DNA of 64,000 nt, taken from PXAP01 sp964520585 (GTDB lineage: Bacteria > Bacteroidota > Bacteroidia > Bacteroidales > PUMT01). The stretch is from NCBI GenBank assembly GCA_964520585.1, contig CAZFOO010000002.1, positions 1 through 64,000 on the forward strand, written 5' to 3'. Made by a program: the position numbers and the translations under genes. The notes beneath the pieces were generated by a model. The model was not told the origin of the DNA and searched no databases. It saw only the letters and a program-made list of their open reading frames with translations. Below, in pieces: positions 28,822 to 39,200 of this stretch (position 1 is the stretch's first letter; the number at the start of each line of letters is the position of its first letter).

Positions 28822-29911
28822 CTACTGAGATCCGAACTCCATCAGATAAGATTTTATAAAGCCTCCCAGTTCTCCGTCAAGCACATCCTGGACGTTAGAA
28901 GTCTCATGATTTGTCCTCACATCCTTAACAAGCTTATAGGGATGAAGAACATAATTCCTTATCTGCGATCCCCATTCAATCTTCTTTTTGCCACTTTCTA
29001 TCTCAGCCTGGGCCTGGCGGCGTTTTTCAAGCTCCATTTCATAAAGCTGTGACTTCAAAATCTTCATGGCATTCTCCTTGTTCTTCAACTGCGAACGGTC
29101 CTCCTGGTTCTCAATCACAAGACCGGTAGGATGATGTCTCAACCTGACAGCTGTTTCTACCTTGTTCACATTTTGTCCGCCTGCTCCACTGGCGCGGTAA
29201 GTTTCCCAGGTTATATCACCTGGATTGACCACGATCTCAATATTTTCATCAACCACCGGCGAAACAAAAACTGATGCGAAACTGGTATGACGCTTATGAT
29301 TCGCATCAAATGGAGAAAGCCTCACCAGACGGTGTACCCCCGATTCGCTTTTAAGATACCCATAGGCATAATCTCCTGTGAATTCAAGGGTTACAGTCTT
29401 TATCCCGGCTTCTTCCCCTTCCTGGTAATCCAGTTGCCTGACAGTGTAACCGTTTTTTTCTCCCCACCTGAGGTACATTCTCATAAGCATTCCGGCCCAG
29501 TCGAGACTTTCTGTTCCCCCTGCACCGGCATTTATCTTTAATATAGCCCCGAGAGGATCCTCTTCACTGCTCAGCATATTCCGGAATTCCATGTCCTCTA
29601 TAAAAGAAAGAGCCTTTTTGTATTGCAAATCCACTTCCTCTTCGGTAGCTTCTTCCTGCTGATAAAACTCATAAATAACTTCCAGCTCATCCAGTGCTTC
29701 ACGAACACGGTTATAACCGCTGGTCCAGTTCTTCAAAAGCGAAATTTCCCTTAACTGCCTTTCAGCTTCTTTGGAATCATCCCAGAACCCGGGGTCCTGG
29801 GTTTTTTCTTCTTTTTCTTCAATCTCTATAAGCTTCCTGTCGATGTCAAAGATGCCTCCTCAGCGCTTCACTGCGCCTTACAAGATCTTTTAAGTTTTCT
29901 GAAGTAATCAT
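28822..29911 (-). CDS. prfB: Peptide chain release factor 2, with programmed +1 frameshift
   Basis: The full protein is encoded by two frames: 29911-29849 (21 codons, MITSENLKDLVRRSEALRRH then Leu) and, after skipping one base, 29847-28822 (341 codons). The total is 362 residues, normal for RF2. RF2 releases peptides at UGA and UAA. The GGQ motif (ASGAGGQNVNKVETAVRLRH) and the SPF recognition tripeptide (RLSPFDANHKRHTS) are present. The in-frame UGA at 29848-29846 makes RF2 levels self-regulating. The downstream recX and prmC genes lie nearby on the same strand; PrmC methylates the GGQ glutamine of this protein. Confidence 0.96.
29845..29860 (-). promoter_or_regulatory. prfB programmed frameshift signal
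   Basis: On the minus strand the bases read AGGAGGCATCTTTGAC: a Shine-Dalgarno-like AGGAGG three bases before the slippery CTT, then TGA-C. This is the canonical RF2 autoregulation site. SD motifs are otherwise scarce in this window, so its preservation points to function. Confidence 0.93.
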
Positions 29912-29983
29912 ATTATTATTATTATTTTTAATCTCTGTTCTGCCGATTAATTTGTTAATCACAGGCAATTAAGTTACACAAAA

Positions 29984-30469
29984 TTAATTATCTTCTATAA
30001 CGATCATATCATCAAGTACTTTGTTAATCAGATCGTATTCATACCCTTTACTGCTGGCAAACCTGTGAAGCTTTGCTTTAAGTTCCGCTCCATCCCCTGC
30101 AGAAATGGATCGTTGCTTTTTAGCCAGTTCTTTTTTCAATGCTTCGGTATATTCCTCTTCATCAATCCTTCTTATCGCATCTTCAATTATATTTTTGGCG
30201 ATGTTCTTTCTTATTAGTTCATAGGATATCTTTACTTTTCCCCATTTATTATTCCGGAACTTACCCCCTGCAAACATCCTCGCAAATCTCCATTCATCCA
30301 GATATTTATCATCAACAAGCTGGTTGATGATTTTTTCGGTATCCCCCGAATTGACACCCCAGTCAAAGAGTTTCTTTCTCACATCGTAGCGGCATCTCTC
30401 TTCAAGCGCACATAGCTTCCTGGCCTTTTCCAGAGCCTCTGCGTGACTAATTTTTTTCTTTACATGCAT
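29984..30469 (-). CDS. recX: RecX family regulatory protein
   Basis: 161 residues, all helical, with the repeated three-helix RecX modules. Recognisable blocks are EKARKLCALEERCRYDVRKKL, 'INQLVDDKYLDEWRFARMFA' and NKWGKVKISYELIRKNI. RecX binds RecA filaments and restrains their activity. recA is not in the window. It lies 27 bases downstream of prmC and upstream of prfB on the same strand, so co-transcription is plausible. Confidence 0.88.
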   Translation of the reverse strand: MHVKKKISHAEALEKARKLCALEERCRYDVRKKLFDWGVNSGDTEKIINQLVDDKYLDEWRFARMFAGGKFRNNKWGKVKISYELIRKNIAKNIIEDAIRRIDEEEYTEALKKELAKKQRSISAGDGAELKAKLHRFASSKGYEYDLINKVLDDMIVIEDN

Positions 30470-30496
30470 TTTTCAAAAATTAATAATTTCAATGAT

Positions 30497-31357
30497 CTAT
30501 AATACAGCCCTTGCCATGCGGTATTTACCGTTAATATCCTTTCTGATCTCAATTTCAGAAAACATCAGCCGAGTTAACATCTCCCTGATCTGATCAGCTT
30601 TATTCTCGTTGATCTCAAAAAAAAGTTTTCCGCCGGGATTAAGAATTTCCTTTGCCACGCTAGCAATTGCCCTGTAATATTTTAAAGCCTGCATATCCGG
30701 AACAAAAAGCGCTCCCAAAGGCTCGTAGTTCAGTACGTTTTTATCTATCAGTTGTTTTTCTGATTCGGTTACATATGGGGGATTACTTACAAGTATATCA
30801 AATTTTCCTGATTTTACAATAAAAGGATTAAAAATATCTTCAATAATAAATTCTATTTTAGCGCCGGACTTCATTGCATTAAGTTCTGCAAGCCTGATAG
30901 CCCTTTCCGAAATATCAGTGGCAACAACTTCAGAAAGGGGCAAATTTAGAGCAAGAGCTATTGCGATACATCCGCTGCCTGTGCCGATATCAATTATGCT
31001 TACAGGAATCTTGTCATTATCGTCGACAATCCATTTTACAAGTTCTTCGGTTTCCGGTCTGGGAATTAGAACATCGGATGTAACCCTGAGCCTGAGCCCG
31101 TAAAACCATGCTTCACCAAGTATATATTGTACAGGCTTATGAATGAGCAATTGATTAACTATCTCTTTTATTTGTAAAACCTGAGAATTGGATAAATTTG
31201 TATTGTTCTTTGTCAGAATATCTGTTGGGGAAAAATTCAAAAGATGCTCGAAAATCATTTCTGTGAACTTCCGGATTTCCCTGGCAGGATAATATTCAAT
31301 TAACTCACTCTTAATGTATGATGAAACTTCCTTAATCGTAAAGGATTCCTTATTCAT
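30497..31357 (-). CDS. prmC: Release factor glutamine methyltransferase
   Basis: 286 residues. An N-terminal helical domain is followed by a SAM-binding Rossmann fold: IPRPETEELV, IDIGTGSGCIAIALAL (motif I), and the NPPYV catalytic motif of N5-glutamine methyltransferases. It methylates the Gln of the GGQ motif in RF1 and RF2. The substrate gene prfB lies 0.6 kb downstream on the same strand with recX between. It starts at ATG 53 bases from the divergent ribD. Confidence 0.94.
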   Translation of the reverse strand: MNKESFTIKEVSSYIKSELIEYYPAREIRKFTEMIFEHLLNFSPTDILTKNNTNLSNSQVLQIKEIVNQLLIHKPVQYILGEAWFYGLRLRVTSDVLIPRPETEELVKWIVDDNDKIPVSIIDIGTGSGCIAIALALNLPLSEVVATDISERAIRLAELNAMKSGAKIEFIIEDIFNPFIVKSGKFDILVSNPPYVTESEKQLIDKNVLNYEPLGALFVPDMQALKYYRAIASVAKEILNPGGKLFFEINENKADQIREMLTRLMFSEIEIRKDINGKYRMARAVL

Positions 31358-31410
31358 GATTCAAAGATTCATATTTTTTATATATTTTTTGCAATCAAAT
31401 AAAAAAACCA

Positions 31411-32583
31411 ATGCCAGAGTACACCCGAGATGAAATATTTATGCAAAGATGCCTGGACCTTGCCTCGCTGGGAGCGGGAGAAGTAGCTCCTAATCCCATG
31501 GTAGGAGCAGTTTTGGTTTATGACAATAAAATTATAGGAGAAGGCTTCCACCAGTACTTTGGAGAAGCTCATGCAGAAGTCAATGCTATAAATCATGTCA
31601 TCAGTACTGAACTGCTCGGGAAATCAACTTTATATGTTAATCTTGAACCATGCTCTCACCAGGGCAAGACTCCCCCCTGTGCAAATCTGATTATTGATAA
31701 GAGGATTCCAAGAGTTATTATCGGGACAACCGATCCTAACAAACTTGTTTCCGGCCGGGGCATAAGCCTCCTAAAGAATAATAGTGTAAAGGTAATCACA
31801 GGAGTACTTGAAAACAAATGTAAAACTCTTAACAAAAGGTTTTTTTCATGGCATCAAAACAAAAGACCCTATATTATTCTGAAATGGGCACGATCGGCAG
31901 ACGGGTTTATTGACTACGACAGACCGGCAGATGCTCCCATAGGCCCGAACTGGATCACTTCGCGGACTGCAAGGATTCTCGTCCATAAGTGGAGAGCCAT
32001 GGAGCAGGCAATTCTTGTGGGAACCAGGACAGTGATTAAAGATGATCCCGGACTGAATGTAAGGGACTGGTCAGGGAAAGACCCCTTGAGAGTAATTATC
32101 GACCGGAAAATGATACTTGGAGAACACCTTCGTGTTTTTGACAACAGGCAGAATAGTCTCGTTTTTACCGATAAGAATCTGCATGTAACCAAGAATCCAT
32201 TTTCAGGAGGAAAGAATACATATACCGGTATGGGTGCTTCTGATAAGCGTATTAAAAACCCGGATCCACAATTACCCCGGGCAATTACGGAAGACAAATT
32301 ATCATCTGGCGGGCGGACCAGGTATGCGGGCATTGTTTTTGACGATTCTGCCGAAATACAGATGCTGGATATTCTCTACAGGGAAAATATCCAGTCGGTA
32401 ATAATCGAAGGAGGAGCATTTACCCTGAACCGTTTTATTGAAAAAGGCTTGTGGGATGAAGCAAGAATATTTACGGGACCAGTACTTTTCAAAAGAGGCA
32501 TCAGATCGCCGGCAATAACAGGCAATTCAATTTTCAGCAGGGAAATCGGCAACAGTTTGCTTCAGGTCATTCATAATGACTGA
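31411..32583 (+). CDS. ribD: Bifunctional riboflavin deaminase/reductase RibD with internal duplication
   Basis: 390 residues. The N-terminal deaminase has the zinc motif HAEVNAI and PCSHQGKTPPC. The C-terminal reductase domain carries LKWARSADGFIDY, ITSRTARILVHKWRAMEQAI and QSVIIEGGAFTLNRFIEKG. It catalyses the second and third steps of riboflavin synthesis. It is longer than usual: SGGKNTYTGMGASD (residues 265-278) recurs as SGGRTRYAGIVFDD (299-312), and the 34 residues between look inserted. Other riboflavin genes are not in the window. Confidence 0.93.
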   Translation: MPEYTRDEIFMQRCLDLASLGAGEVAPNPMVGAVLVYDNKIIGEGFHQYFGEAHAEVNAINHVISTELLGKSTLYVNLEPCSHQGKTPPCANLIIDKRIPRVIIGTTDPNKLVSGRGISLLKNNSVKVITGVLENKCKTLNKRFFSWHQNKRPYIILKWARSADGFIDYDRPADAPIGPNWITSRTARILVHKWRAMEQAILVGTRTVIKDDPGLNVRDWSGKDPLRVIIDRKMILGEHLRVFDNRQNSLVFTDKNLHVTKNPFSGGKNTYTGMGASDKRIKNPDPQLPRAITEDKLSSGGRTRYAGIVFDDSAEIQMLDILYRENIQSVIIEGGAFTLNRFIEKGLWDEARIFTGPVLFKRGIRSPAITGNSIFSREIGNSLLQVIHND

Positions 32584-32606
32584 CTCTTCCCGGATAGTGA
32601 ACTAGT

Positions 32607-33614
32607 CTAATTTGATTCCAGTATACGGAATAATTCATCCAGTTGCGGAGTAAGTATGATCTCGGTCCGCCTGTTCTTGCGCCTTGCTTCCGGTGTATCA
32701 GCAGGATCTACCGGCATATGCTCTCCGCGTCCCGCAGCAATTAGCCTTTGTGGATCAATTTCTGTACCATCAAGAAGAATACGTACAATAGAAGTGGCTC
32801 TTAGTACACTGAGATCCCAATTATCGCGCATCCTGGCACCAGGTATTACAGGTACATCGTCGGTATGTCCCTCAATCATTATATTTATACCGGGATTCTG
32901 CTCCAGAACACGCGCCAGATCATTAAGCGCCCTTACCCCTTCAGGATCCACTACCGTACTGCCGGTCTGGAACAACAATCGCTCCTGAAGTGAGACATAC
33001 ACTTTACCGTTTTTTTCATAAACACTCAAACCTTGCCCTTCAAATCCGCGCAAAGCTGAGGAAATTTTATCATGCAGGGCATTCACTATTGAATCCTGGC
33101 GGGCAAGGATATTCTCAAGCTCAACTAAACGGGCATTTCTTTTGTCCAGATCACGTGACATCTTCTCAAGAACTTTTTCCTTCTCCAGCAGATCCTGTTC
33201 GATCTCTTTCAAACGGTCTTCCCTGGCCATTAAATCTTCTTGTGTGGATTGTAATTGTTGCAGCAACCGTGTAGTCTCCCTGGCACTCCCTTTCATAATT
33301 GCCTCCTGTGCTTCCTGCAAATCACCGAACTGGCGTTTTACTCTTTCCAGTTCAGATCTTGTATTCCTTAACACCAGTGCACGTTGAGTACTGTCCCTCA
33401 CCAGCTCTTCGATCTCTTTATCCATAACTGCAATAGAAGCTTCCAGTTCGGTAAGCTTTACCTCCAGTTTTTTGTTTTCAATCAGAAGTGAATCGCGCTC
33501 CTGTTCAGCCTGAATCTTATCATCTCTTATTTCCTGAAAATGCTTCGCCGGAACGCATGATGCTGCCATCAATATAACCAAAAGTATAATTGTTGCTTTT
33601 AATGAATATCCCAT
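32607..33614 (-). CDS. OmpA-family lipoprotein with coiled coil
   Basis: 335 residues. A lipoprotein signal (ILLVILMAASC, Cys near residue 20) is followed by a long coiled coil (about residues 30-185) and a C-terminal OmpA/MotB peptidoglycan-binding domain with the motifs IMIEGHTDDVPV, NWDLSVLRATSIVRILL and ARRKNRRTEIIL. It probably tethers the outer membrane to peptidoglycan. It converges with ribD (23-base gap). It starts at ATG, with 240 bases to the divergent dxs. Confidence 0.9.
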   Translation of the reverse strand: MGYSLKATIILLVILMAASCVPAKHFQEIRDDKIQAEQERDSLLIENKKLEVKLTELEASIAVMDKEIEELVRDSTQRALVLRNTRSELERVKRQFGDLQEAQEAIMKGSARETTRLLQQLQSTQEDLMAREDRLKEIEQDLLEKEKVLEKMSRDLDKRNARLVELENILARQDSIVNALHDKISSALRGFEGQGLSVYEKNGKVYVSLQERLLFQTGSTVVDPEGVRALNDLARVLEQNPGINIMIEGHTDDVPVIPGARMRDNWDLSVLRATSIVRILLDGTEIDPQRLIAAGRGEHMPVDPADTPEARRKNRRTEIILTPQLDELFRILESN

Positions 33615-33733
33615 TCTTAATATATAATAATTAGTAAATGTTTTGGTTTAGATAATTACCCATGCATTTTACAAATATAATAAGTAACAGGGCAAGTTAA
33701 GGATTTTAACGTTAATATATCGTTGTTTATTAT

Positions 33734-33741
33734 TAATTTTG
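33734..33741 (+). promoter_or_regulatory. Possible -7 box upstream of dxs
   Basis: TAATTTTG matches TAnnTTTG exactly, 113 bases before the dxs ATG. No good -33 TTG is found, so this is tentative. Confidence 0.3.
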
Positions 33742-33854
33742 CTTTCTGTTGTGTTGCTAAGGAACATATATAAAAATGCATATTACCATATATTGGTTTG
33801 GTCATATTGGAAAAAACTATTAGGTTTGAATAATAATTACCTGCAAAATATAAA

Positions 33855-35786
33855 ATGGATTCATCTGATAAAAACTATGAACTACTGAATGGGATCGACT
33901 TTCCTGCTGATCTTAAAAAGCTCAATGTCAAAGATCTTTTGCAGGTAAGCGATGAACTCAGGAGATTCATAATAGATGTCGTTTCTTCAAACCCGGGCCA
34001 TTTCGGGGCAAGCCTTGGCGTAGTAGAACTTACCGTAGCACTGCACTATGTTTTCAATACACCCAGAGACACAATAATCTGGGATGTGGGTCATCAGGCC
34101 TATGGTCATAAGATACTGACCGGACGTAAAAAAATATTTCATACAAACAGAAAATACAAAGGAATAAGCGGTTTTCCCAAGCTTAAAGAAAGTCCGCATG
34201 ATTGTTTCGGCGTTGGCCATTCATCAACCTCAATTTCAGCTGCTTTAGGTATGGCTGTGGCTTCAGGTCTGAGAAATGAAAAAGACAGGCAGTTTGTTGC
34301 TGTTATTGGCGATGGATCCATGACAGGGGGACTTGCCTTTGAGGGTTTGAATAACGCAGGGATACAAAATTCCAATCTGCTTGTAATTCTTAATGATAAT
34401 AATATCGCAATAGATCCTAACGTCGGGGCACTTAAGGAATATCTTCTTGATATCACTACCTCTCAGACCTATAATAAGTTAAAAGATGACCTTTGGCATC
34501 TTCTTGGGAAATTAAGCAAGCTCGGACCCAATGCCAGGGAAGCTGCCAAGAAAATTGAAAGCGGACTTAAGACTGCTCTTCTGAAACACAGCAATCTTTT
34601 TGAGTCTATGAATTTCAGGTATTTCGGACCGGTAGATGGTCACGATGTCACACACCTTACCAGTGTTCTAAGGGATCTTAAGAATATTCCCGGCCCAAAA
34701 TTACTTCATGTCAGAACAGTTAAGGGTAAAGGTTTCCCGCAGGCAGAACTGAATCAGACCATATGGCACGCCCCAGGGCTATTTGACAAGAATACGGGGG
34801 AACTGCTCAAAATAAAATCCAAAAAACCTTCACCACCAAGATATCAGGATGTTTTTGGTCAGACCATGCTCGAACTGGCAGAAAAAAATGACAAAATCGT
34901 AGGAATTACTCCAGCAATGCCAACGGGTTGTTCACTCAACTTAATGATGGAAAGGATGCCTGAACGCACCTTTGATGTGGGCATCGCAGAGCAGCACGCG
35001 GTAACTTTTTCTGCCGGTCTTGCTGTCAAGGGCATGATTCCCTTTTGCAATATCTACTCCTCATTTATTCAAAGAGCATACGACCAGGTTATTCACGATG
35101 TCGCACTTCAAAAACTGAATGTAGTTTTTTGTCTTGACCGTGGGGGACTGGTAGGAGATGATGGAGCCACCCATCACGGTTTTTTTGATATAGCCTATAT
35201 GCGGTGTATCCCCAACATGACAGTTTCTGCCCCCATGAATGAAGAAGAGCTCAGGAACCTTATGTATACTTCACAACTCGGGAATATGGGGCCCTTCGTC
35301 ATAAGGTATCCACGTGGGAACGGAGTGATGGCGGACTGGCAGAAGCCTTTCAGGGAAATTCCAGTGGGCAGGGGACGCAAGCTCAGAGACGGAACAGATC
35401 TTGCTATTTTAAGTATAGGACATCCGGGCAACTTCGCAGCATCCGCATGCGCATCTCTGGCCAAAATGAATATTAGTGCTGCTCATTTCGATATGCGCTT
35501 TGTAAAACCCCTGGATGAGGAATTACTTCATAATGTGTTCAAAAAATTCAACAAAATAATTACCATTGAGGATGGTATGATAAGCGGTGGATTTGGCACG
35601 GCTGTTTTAGAGTTCATGGCAGATAACGAATATAAGGCAAAGGTAATTCGACTGGGAATACCGGACCGGTTCACCGATCAGGGTTCACTTCAGCAACTTT
35701 ATGCAGAATGCGGATATGATGAAGCCGGTATAATTAAAACAGCCAAAAAACTGGCTGGAAAACTTATCCTTTCCTCCACAGGCTGA
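33855..35786 (+). CDS. dxs: 1-deoxy-D-xylulose-5-phosphate synthase
   Basis: 643 residues. The thiamine-diphosphate motif GDGSMTGGLAFEGLNNAG...NDNNIAID, the histidine region GHSSTSISAALGMA, DRGGLVGDDGATHHGFFD and the C-terminal transketolase domain are all present. It condenses pyruvate and glyceraldehyde 3-phosphate, the first step of the MEP isoprenoid pathway and a thiamine/pyridoxal precursor step. ispD, the third step, lies at 57.7 kb. It is a single gene, upstream of tRNA-Leu. Confidence 0.96.
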   Translation: MDSSDKNYELLNGIDFPADLKKLNVKDLLQVSDELRRFIIDVVSSNPGHFGASLGVVELTVALHYVFNTPRDTIIWDVGHQAYGHKILTGRKKIFHTNRKYKGISGFPKLKESPHDCFGVGHSSTSISAALGMAVASGLRNEKDRQFVAVIGDGSMTGGLAFEGLNNAGIQNSNLLVILNDNNIAIDPNVGALKEYLLDITTSQTYNKLKDDLWHLLGKLSKLGPNAREAAKKIESGLKTALLKHSNLFESMNFRYFGPVDGHDVTHLTSVLRDLKNIPGPKLLHVRTVKGKGFPQAELNQTIWHAPGLFDKNTGELLKIKSKKPSPPRYQDVFGQTMLELAEKNDKIVGITPAMPTGCSLNLMMERMPERTFDVGIAEQHAVTFSAGLAVKGMIPFCNIYSSFIQRAYDQVIHDVALQKLNVVFCLDRGGLVGDDGATHHGFFDIAYMRCIPNMTVSAPMNEEELRNLMYTSQLGNMGPFVIRYPRGNGVMADWQKPFREIPVGRGRKLRDGTDLAILSIGHPGNFAASACASLAKMNISAAHFDMRFVKPLDEELLHNVFKKFNKIITIEDGMISGGFGTAVLEFMADNEYKAKVIRLGIPDRFTDQGSLQQLYAECGYDEAGIIKTAKKLAGKLILSSTG

Positions 35787-35994
35787 CACATCCTTACCTC
35801 GTCCGGTGCTTTGCAGCATTAGTTAATAGTTAACAACTATGGAAGTCTGAGAAATCCACCCGGCAGAAAACAGGACTATCTCACAGTGAAAAGATCTTAG
35901 CAAATCCACAGCATAATGGGACCTGCCATTGCCTGCCGGGATTATGCACTGCCGGCGGCTCATTTTGTGAATAGGAAAGTAACCCGCGAATATT

Positions 35995-36025
35995 TTGTGA
36001 TTTAATCAACAATTATTTATCTTCG
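35995..36025 (+). promoter_or_regulatory. Promoter of tRNA-Leu
   Basis: TTG at 35995-35997 within TTTTGTG and TATCTTCG at 36018-36025 (one mismatch to TAnnTTTG) are 20 bases apart. The tRNA begins 25 bases further on. Confidence 0.5.
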
Positions 36026-36049
36026 CATGCCTGCAGATTACGGCATCAG

Positions 36050-36133
36050 GCCCGGATGGCGGAATTGGTAGACGCGCTGGTCTCAAACACCAGTGGTAGC
36101 AATACCGTGCCGGTTCGACCCCGGCTCCGGGTA
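36050..36133 (+). tRNA. tRNA-Leu, anticodon CAA
   Basis: An 84-base class II tRNA. The acceptor stem is GCCCGGA/TCCGGGT (pair 1-72 is G-T) with discriminator A. The anticodon stem CTGGT/ACCAG encloses CTCAAAC, with CAA at 36084-36086, reading UUG. A long variable arm (GGTA-GCAA-TACC) and a T stem GCCGG/CCGGC with loop TTCGACC confirm Leu. CCA is not encoded. Confidence 0.96.
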
Positions 36134-36135
36134 CG

Positions 36136-36172
36136 AACAACCTCCTGAAAACTTCAGGGGGTTGTTTTCTTT
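36136..36172 (+). terminator. Rho-independent terminator after tRNA-Leu
   Basis: AACAACC-T-CCTGAA pairs with TTCAGG-G-GGTTGTT around an AAC loop, followed by TTCTTTT. It begins two bases after the tRNA. Confidence 0.85.
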
Positions 36173-36259
36173 TAGCCAGCCAGCCAACATCTACCTTCTT
36201 CGGAAATAAAGGAGTATAACAGAAGTCGCATTTAAAGATTAAAAAAATGAAATGGCTGG

Positions 36260-39200
36260 TCAAGTCTTCCGTAATCCGAGACTCTCGAAAAACCTGACAG
36301 TTTTTCTGGGAGCTTCCACAAGAATAAAAAGAAAAAGAATCAGTGTCATCAGCCATAAGACAAAAAGATTAAACCATAAGGTATTGACCTGATCATTGTT
36401 GAATATCTTTACCGAAGCATAGAAGTGTGCCCTCCCGATATTTGAATCGGGAATAAGATAAACCGGATCCTTTTTCTGAACAAGCCTTTGATCTGTTTCG
36501 TAAATCACGTTTATCTCATTCCGCCTCAGCACCATATTTGAAAGCGCTTTGTTGTGATGATTCTGCCGGAGATGGTAAAGTTCACCGGGGCCCATTTCTG
36601 ATTCGAGTGTTTTATAAATGCTGTCTCTTTCTGCAGCGGCTTCCCGTGCAACATTGGAAAAATGAAGGCGAAGGTAGATAAGGTAACCGGAGACTTCCTC
36701 AGCAACCATTTCTGTAAACCCGTCAACACTGATATTATCAATATATTCAAACGGCATTAATCCCGAAGCTCTTCTAAGGTAATCTATTTCATTGCGAAGA
36801 ATAGTAAGGTTTTTCTCTGTTTCTTCAGTAACAGTACCCAGCCTGATATCCCTTTCAATAAGTTCAACTTTGGCAAGAAGACGGGGAATCAGGAATGATG
36901 CCTTGAAAGAAGCATCACTGTTTTGTTGTTCATACTCAAAGAAATGTTTCTGAAAATTATTACCGGCAAATTGCTCGACGGCAAGAGCTTCAAAAGCCCA
37001 CCGTGAAGCCATAAGATCTCCCACAAGCGGAACATGTATCTTATCGGTTACGCTGTCATGCAATTCATCAAATTTCACCACGACACCCCCCAAAAGCAAT
37101 TGGGGAACAAGTAAAAAAGGTACAAGGATATATATTGTAACCACTGAATTGAAAGCGGAGGATATTAACAATCCCAGCATATTAGCAAAACATGCAGTAC
37201 TAAAAAGTATTAACCAATAAGTCAAAGTCATCCCCCTGATCTCGAGAATTAAATTCCCCACAATAACAAAAGTGATCATCTGAATAGCGGAAACAAGAAA
37301 CACCCAGCCCACCTTCGAGCTAAGGTAGCTAAACCAGCTAAGATTTAAGAATGATTCCCTTTCAAGAATTTTTCTGTCTTTTATTATCTCCTCCGCACTT
37401 ACAGACATACCAAGAAAAAGAGCAACAATCACAGCCATAAATAGAAATGAGGGGAGATTTACATTTTCTGCAAAGATATATTCTCCTTCATACAGGTATT
37501 TGGTAAAGTAACCAAGAATAAAAGCAAGAACGGGTGCCTCAAGTAAACTGATAAGCAGGTATTGACGGTTACTCAATTTGGATAGAAAATTTCGAATGCT
37601 GAAAATCATGAACTGGTTTTCAATGCCGGGAAGAGAAAACATATTGGGGGGCATTACATCTTTTCCGGGCTTAATGCTAATGCCTGATGCAATTTTTTCT
37701 TTGTAATATTTATACCATTTTGCAGGTGGGATCTTCCTTTTTTGGGTGTGGTGCCCCGAGCGGCTAACCTCTTTTGCTTCAACAATCTTAAGTATCTGCT
37801 CAGATGATATATTACCGCAACAATTGCACTCTGTCTGGCCGGCATTAACATGTCCGCTTATGGTTTTAAAATATACCAGTGCTTCAAGCGGGTTCCCGTT
37901 ATATATGGGATAACCTCCCTTATCAATTACCCATAGCTTATCAAGGAGTTTAAAATTGTCAGAAGAAGGCTGATGAATATTGGCAATGACCAGTTTCCCC
38001 TTCATTGCCTGCTCCTTAAGCAGAGCCATAACAATATCTGAATCAAGTGAAGACAGTCCGGAAGTAGGTTCATCTACAAAAAGCACGGAAGGCTCCCGTA
38101 ATAATTCCAAACCTATATTAAGCCTTTTTCTCTGCCCCCCGCTTATGAATTTTTTCAAAGGATTTCCTACCTGTAAATGACTAATCTCATCGAGCCCCAG
38201 ATTGGCAAGCACCTTTTCAACAATTTCTACTATTCTCTCTTCCTTTAAATTTCCAAAACATAATTTTGCATTATAATAAAGGTTCTGGTAAACTGTTAAC
38301 TCCTCTAAAAGCATGTCGTCCTGGGGCACATAGCCTATCTGTCCTTCAATTCTGTCAGCATCTTTATGAATATCGTAAGAATTTACCAGTATCCTGCCCT
38401 TATCTGGTTTTAGCTTACCGTTTAAAACATTTAAAAGAGTAGACTTGCCCGAACCACTTACACCCATCACTCCGATCAGCTGACCCGACTCTTCAGAAAA
38501 ACTAAATGGCCGGATGCCATTATCACTCAAAGGATAACGGAACTCAATATTATCAGCCGTCAAAACAATTTTTATTCCTGCATGACTCCGAAAAAACCGG
38601 GATGAAATATCAGAATAATATATGGGTGCAATTTTATCTCCCCTGATTATCCCGCCCCGGTTAAAAATATAAAACCGGTCGGTTAACAAAGGTTTTCCTT
38701 CATAATTAAGGTTATCATTTCCTTTATATCTGAAGACAAACATCCCGGTACTCCTTATAATCATAACGATTATCTTCCCATCAAGAGCCTCTCTCTCAAT
38801 GATTCTTTTCGAATTTTGATCCCGGGGCTTATTATTTTCAACCCATGCCCCTTCGAGGTCATCAGCAAGGGTTTTTTTTGGTTTTTTAATTACCAAAAGA
38901 TTATGGGGATCAATATTCTCATTTTTGTCTTCCAGAATAAATGCCTTGGCATCCTTAACTTCTTCAGGAGATATATTAAAACTGTCAGCTACCGTCCTGA
39001 TAAATATACGTTCGGGTTCAGAAAAAATATTATCTTCATTTATAAATTCCAGGAGCCTTAAGAAAACAATGATTCTCTCATTATGATGCAGGTCATGGTT
39101 AATTTGCCCGCAGATATTTATTACCTGATCCTTTAGCAGGGAATCTACCTTTGAACCTGCATCTATATTCTGCAGTTCGCGGGCATAAAAATCTGAATAA

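Noticed and set aside
29846..29848. TGA near the start of prfB as a sequencing error or pseudogene
   Set aside because: The exact AGGAGG-CAT-CTT-TGA-C context is the known programmed frameshift, so the gene is intact.
33647..33690. Possible further copy of the hairpin repeat (CCCATGCA upstream of dxs)
   Set aside because: No complementary arm at 33 bases and no GAC...GTC hairpin; a chance eight-base match.
36006..36356. 116-residue minus-strand ORF across tRNA-Leu
   Set aside because: It runs antisense through the tRNA and its terminator and into the ABC gene; a shadow.
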